Shown here: one piece after another, positions 39,326 to 41,750 of the stretch
How positions within the stretch are numbered: the stretch's first letter is position 1
Layout of the letters: each line of letters opens with the position of its first letter
Source: Streptomyces sp. Isolate_45
GTDB lineage: Bacteria > Actinomycetota > Actinomycetes > Streptomycetales > Streptomycetaceae
DNA length: 41,750 bases
NCBI RefSeq assembly: GCF_024721315.2
Contig: NZ_JANFAK020000024.1
Span: forward strand, 30,001 to 71,750
Direction of reading: 5' to 3'
Translations under genes and position numbers: made by a program
The notes under the pieces: model-generated
Databases searched by the model: none
What the model was told of the DNA's origin: nothing
The model's input: the letters and a program-made list of their open reading frames with translations, nothing else

Positions 39326-40237
39326 ATGCCATTCCCAACCGCTACGGCGGAGGCTTCTCTGTACCGAACGAGCCGCGCGTACCGGTCGTCCCCCGGCTGG
39401 GCGCATTCCGGCCCGAGCCTCAGGCTGGACGACAATTGCTACAACATCTGCATGTGGGAGTGCAGGGTAGCGGGGTGGGAGAGCTACGAATGCAAGCCAA
39501 TGTGCCGGCAGACGTGCTTCGGGCCCCCGACTTGTGAGGGGGAACTATGCCTTTTCAACAAGCAGCGCCGCTGCTGCCCTTCCGGTAGCACCTGCTGCTA
39601 CGGCTACGAGTACCAGTCAGGGGGACCGTATGGGCGGCAGGTCATCAGCTGCTGTCCTCCCGGCGAGGAATGCTGCCCCGGCCTCTATAGCACTTGCTGC
39701 CCACCCGGCCAATGCTGCCAGGATAAATGTTGTCCCCCCGGCCAGGCCTGCTGCGGTCTGGATTGCTACACACCAGGTCCCGGAATCGAATGCAAAGGAG
39801 GCATAGTTTGCCCTACCAACCGCGTTTGCGGCGATCGATGCTGCTCTCCAGAGGAGAACTGCATCGGTGGCAAGTGCTGCAAGCCGGGTCCCCAGTGCGC
39901 TGGCGGGCGGTGCTGCGAGGGAGAACAGTGCACGCCAACCGGATGCTGCCCTCAGGAGCGCTCCACAACGCAGGGCTGCTGCCCCCAGGACCAGGTCGCA
40001 TGCAAAGTAAAGGTATGGCCCCCAGCAGGACCGGACTTCGACCCCGAACCGTACATCGTGGAGCAATGCTGCCCGCCCGGCCATACCTGCGCAGATGAAG
40101 CCTGCTGCCCGCCCGGCGAGTGCTGCGAAAACAACACGCCCTGCCCCCCGGGAAAGCACTGCGACAAAGGAAAATGCTGCGCACACGGACAGAAAGCAAA
40201 ATTCGACACCCACACAGGAAAACTGCGCTGCGCCTGA
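39326..40237 (+). CDS. Cysteine-saturated protein 2
   Basis: 303 residues, ATG 39326 with AGGAGGAGG upstream. Leader-like Cys-free residues 1-36 (MPFPTATAEASLYRTSRAYR...) match those of protein 1 in PFPTATAxASLYRTS; the middle (about 37-180) differs in loop lengths and has more CCPPG units (CCPPGEECCPGLYSTCCPPG, QCCQDKCCPPGQACC). The last 123 residues are identical except one Gly/Ala change. 54 Cys in total. It arose by tandem duplication, after which the first 60% diverged, consistent with a family whose variable part carries the specificity. A strong terminator follows. Confidence 0.85.
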   Translation: MPFPTATAEASLYRTSRAYRSSPGWAHSGPSLRLDDNCYNICMWECRVAGWESYECKPMCRQTCFGPPTCEGELCLFNKQRRCCPSGSTCCYGYEYQSGGPYGRQVISCCPPGEECCPGLYSTCCPPGQCCQDKCCPPGQACCGLDCYTPGPGIECKGGIVCPTNRVCGDRCCSPEENCIGGKCCKPGPQCAGGRCCEGEQCTPTGCCPQERSTTQGCCPQDQVACKVKVWPPAGPDFDPEPYIVEQCCPPGHTCADEACCPPGECCENNTPCPPGKHCDKGKCCAHGQKAKFDTHTGKLRCA

Positions 40238-40279
40238 GAGACCACTGGAAGGGAAATCATCTCGGCGCACCAAGAAAGT

Positions 40280-40310
40280 GAACGGCTCCGGATCAAATCC
40301 GGAGCCGTTC
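40280..40310 (+). terminator. Terminator of the protease/Cys-rich operon
   Basis: Perfect 13-bp stem (40280-40292 with 40298-40310), 5-nt loop. It also faces the convergent gene at 40343. Confidence 0.8.
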
Positions 40311-40342
40311 TGGAGCAGTTCACCCCCAAGAGAGTGCGTGCG

Positions 40343-40684
40343 TTACGGGTTCGTAACGTCGTAGAAGAGGTCGTAATCCGAGCCGTCGCCGTTCAGGCTC
40401 TCCGCGTGCTCTCCCGTCCCTGCCTGGCTGTCGTGGACCCAGAAGGAACCGATGAGGTCGTCAGGGTCTGCGGTGTCATAGTCCCTGATGGTGACCTTCG
40501 CCATGTTTGTGAAGGAGATAGACCTGTTGAGCTCAGCAGAGTCCCCTGGGTCGAACTCCTTGTAGGAAGGGTAGGTCGTCGTGGGATAGATCATGTCGCC
40601 GTCTACCCTGATGTACACATCGTCAGCGCCGGGACCGCTGGTCGTATCAATACAGCGCAGCGTATTGAGATTCAGGGTGGCCAT
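40343..40684 (-). CDS. Small acidic beta-rich protein, C2-like
   Basis: 113 residues from ATG 40684 with GGAGGTGA 9 nt upstream. Acidic (ADDVYIRVDGD, DYDTADPDDLIG) and strand-rich: LNLNTLRCIDTTSGPGADDV, AKVTIRDYDTADPDDLIGSF. The D-x-D-x-x-D-D-L-IG pattern is that of C2-type Ca-binding loops, so a Ca-dependent beta-sandwich is likely. No signal peptide. It converges on the Cys-rich operon. A functional link with that operon is not shown by the sequence. Confidence 0.7.
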   Translation of the reverse strand: MATLNLNTLRCIDTTSGPGADDVYIRVDGDMIYPTTTYPSYKEFDPGDSAELNRSISFTNMAKVTIRDYDTADPDDLIGSFWVHDSQAGTGEHAESLNGDGSDYDLFYDVTNP

Positions 40685-41022
40685 GTCTACAACTCACCTC
40701 CATTCTGAGTGCCCCTTAAAATGGTCCCGCGGTGACGCGCCGGCTGCAACTTGGCGACTCCTGAATGCAGATGGTCAATCGTTGAAGCCTCAGATATTGC
40801 TTGCGATGAGGGATAAACAGCTGACGACCAATCACTGCTGGGCCAACGTTACGGGGACCACTGCGCGCCAAAAATCTGGCCATGCCGGGCACAACCGCAA
40901 CGATAGGCGAATCGTAAACCATGTAAGAACTTTGACCGGATTCTCCTTGTTGCAGCATGCGTTCCAACAGGTAACGTTGAGAGACATCCGGAGGTAATAA
41001 CATTCACGCGGAGGTGGAGAAG
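40685..41022. other. 338-bp intergenic region
   Basis: Lower GC than its neighbours. It must hold the promoters of the divergent genes at 40343-40684 (minus) and 41023 (plus). No clear -10/-35 pair was identified. Confidence 0.45.
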
Positions 41023-41232
41023 GTGCCTACCGGCGGAACTGATCGACGTGATGCGGCGCGCACGCCGTTGCGGGTTCGACTGCCCGCTTTCATCGACGCC
41101 GAGATCGGTCTGGGCGACGTAGTCACGAAGGTCACTTATCGCGCAAGGCTGCGACCCTGCAGCAGCTGTGAGCAACGCGCTGCAGCGCTGAACCAGTGGG
41201 TCGTGTTCTCAGGCCGGAAACAGCGCCGTTGA
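41023..41232 (+). CDS. Small conserved protein with a CxxCE motif
   Basis: 69 residues from GTG 41023, preceded by GGAGGTGGAG; GTG 41014 is in frame but lies inside that site. The core is GLGDVVTKVTYRARLRPCSS followed by CEQRAAALNQWVVF. The RPCxxCxxRAAALNxW segment is one I recognise as widely conserved in small bacterial proteins of unknown function, often found near peptide-modification or metallo-protein genes. Only one CxxC is present, so a metal would need a partner. Confidence 0.6.
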   Translation: MPTGGTDRRDAARTPLRVRLPAFIDAEIGLGDVVTKVTYRARLRPCSSCEQRAAALNQWVVFSGRKQRR

Positions 41233-41260
41233 GGCCTGCCCCTACGAGCTCGTAACACGA

Positions 41261-41440
41261 TCATGAGTCGGGCTTGTTGAAGCGTCGCCAGCAGATGAGG
41301 CTGCAGGCGAGGGAAACGGACCTGCCGTGGAGCTCGGTGTGGCGTTCCCACCGGACGGCAAGGCGTTTGCGGTGGAGGAGGGCGAAGGCCTGCTCGGACG
41401 GGCTCCCACCTCCGAAGCGGGCCATCTGCGTGCGCGGCCC
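41261..41440 (-). pseudogene. IS5-family transposase, C-terminal fragment
   Basis: The minus-strand frame ends LAVRWERHTELHGRSVSLAC, SLICWRRFNKPDS-stop, the typical tail of IS5-group transposases of Streptomyces (ERTFAWLHxxxRLxxRWERR...LACSLICWRRL). The upstream part is garbled and the catalytic domain is absent. Nothing recognisable lies between 41441 and about 41670. Confidence 0.75.
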
Positions 41441-41714
41441 GCACACGGGCGCAGGACTCACCGCGCGCCTGGTCGTCGCCCTCCCGAAGAACTCTGGGTA
41501 CCCCTGACCCGGGGCACCCACTGGACCAACCAGCCCCACCCAGTGACCTGAGTCAGATTCGGGGAGGTGGGAGGCGGCGGTGGTGTAGTGGTCGTAGCCC
41601 ATGCCGCGGACCGCAGGAGGCAAGCGTCGCCTCCCGCGGCGACGTTGACGTCTCCCCTCGGCTATCGCGAGTAAGAGGTCATCTCATTTGGGCTTCGTGG
41701 GTAGGCTGTCAGTC

Positions 41715-41750
41715 ATGGTGGGGATCGTTGAACGGCTGGTGCCGGATGAG
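41715..41750 (+). CDS. Start of an IS5-family transposase gene, cut by the window end
   Basis: ATG 41715 opens MVGIVERLVPDE, matching the N-terminus of Streptomyces IS5-type transposases (MxGIVERLVPDxLW). The upstream GAGTAAGAGGTCATCTCATT (41669-41688) looks like the element's end. Only 12 codons are visible. Confidence 0.65.
   Translation, partial: MVGIVERLVPDE

Noticed and set aside
40716..41003. 95-residue minus-strand frame between the C2-like gene and 41023
   Set aside because: Codon third positions are not GC-biased, there is no ribosome-binding site and no motif. It occupies the region expected to hold promoters.

Overview
The window is high-GC actinobacterial DNA, almost certainly Streptomyces: GC-rich third codon positions, many GTG/TTG starts, 4-bp ATGA/GTGA overlaps, and families typical of that genus (DUF6247-like, XRE/TPR regulators, Rhs-Hint proteins, DNRLRE/FG-GAP secreted proteins). 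It reads as an accessory region. Intact gene islands are separated by fragments of integrases and of ISL3, IS21, IS110 and IS5 transposons. No rRNA or tRNA gene was seen.

Layout. 1-2.6 kb: 3' part of a tyrosine recombinase, a DUF6247-like/RelE-like gene pair (possible toxin-antitoxin), then two gene fragments fused in a scar. 2.6-4.4 kb: an S15/CocE-type hydrolase. 4.6-8.4 kb: two divergent units, an XRE regulator plus HD phosphohydrolase on the minus strand, and two small genes, a short class I aminoacyl-tRNA-synthetase-like protein and an ASCH protein on the plus strand. 8.4-10.5 kb: an IS110 end, a DUF4279 gene, a decayed ISL3 element with a zinc-ribbon cargo gene, and the tail of a secreted protein. 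10.6-13.5 kb: an ABC exporter (ATPase plus FtsX-like permease). 13.8-14.8 kb: a small membrane protein and an IS21 fragment. 15.3-18.5 kb: a secreted DNRLRE/FG-GAP protein, divergent from a 2520-residue Rhs-ricin-Hint polymorphic toxin (18.9-26.5 kb) with an overlapping immunity candidate.

26.9-31.9 kb is a recombination zone. It holds an integrase 3' fragment, a hairpin-rich stretch, an XRE/TPR regulator and partner gene, a displaced Rhs toxin tip with its own immunity gene, a second integrase 3' fragment, a four-repeat type I-E-like CRISPR remnant without cas genes, and IS110 and IS21 fragments. 32-35.3 kb: a leucine-rich-repeat/zinc-ribbon protein, then an ISL3-family element with near-perfect inverted repeats and one cargo gene.

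36.2-40.3 kb is the most unusual locus: a signal-less subtilisin-like protease, a protein resembling the C-terminal part of the cyanobactin protease PatG, and two cysteine-saturated proteins (52 and 54 Cys in about 300 residues) sharing a Cys-free N-terminal segment. A tandem duplication created the second cysteine-rich gene. The arrangement suggests a maturation system with the cysteine-rich proteins as substrates, which is inference. The window ends with a C2-like small protein, a small conserved protein and IS5 pieces.
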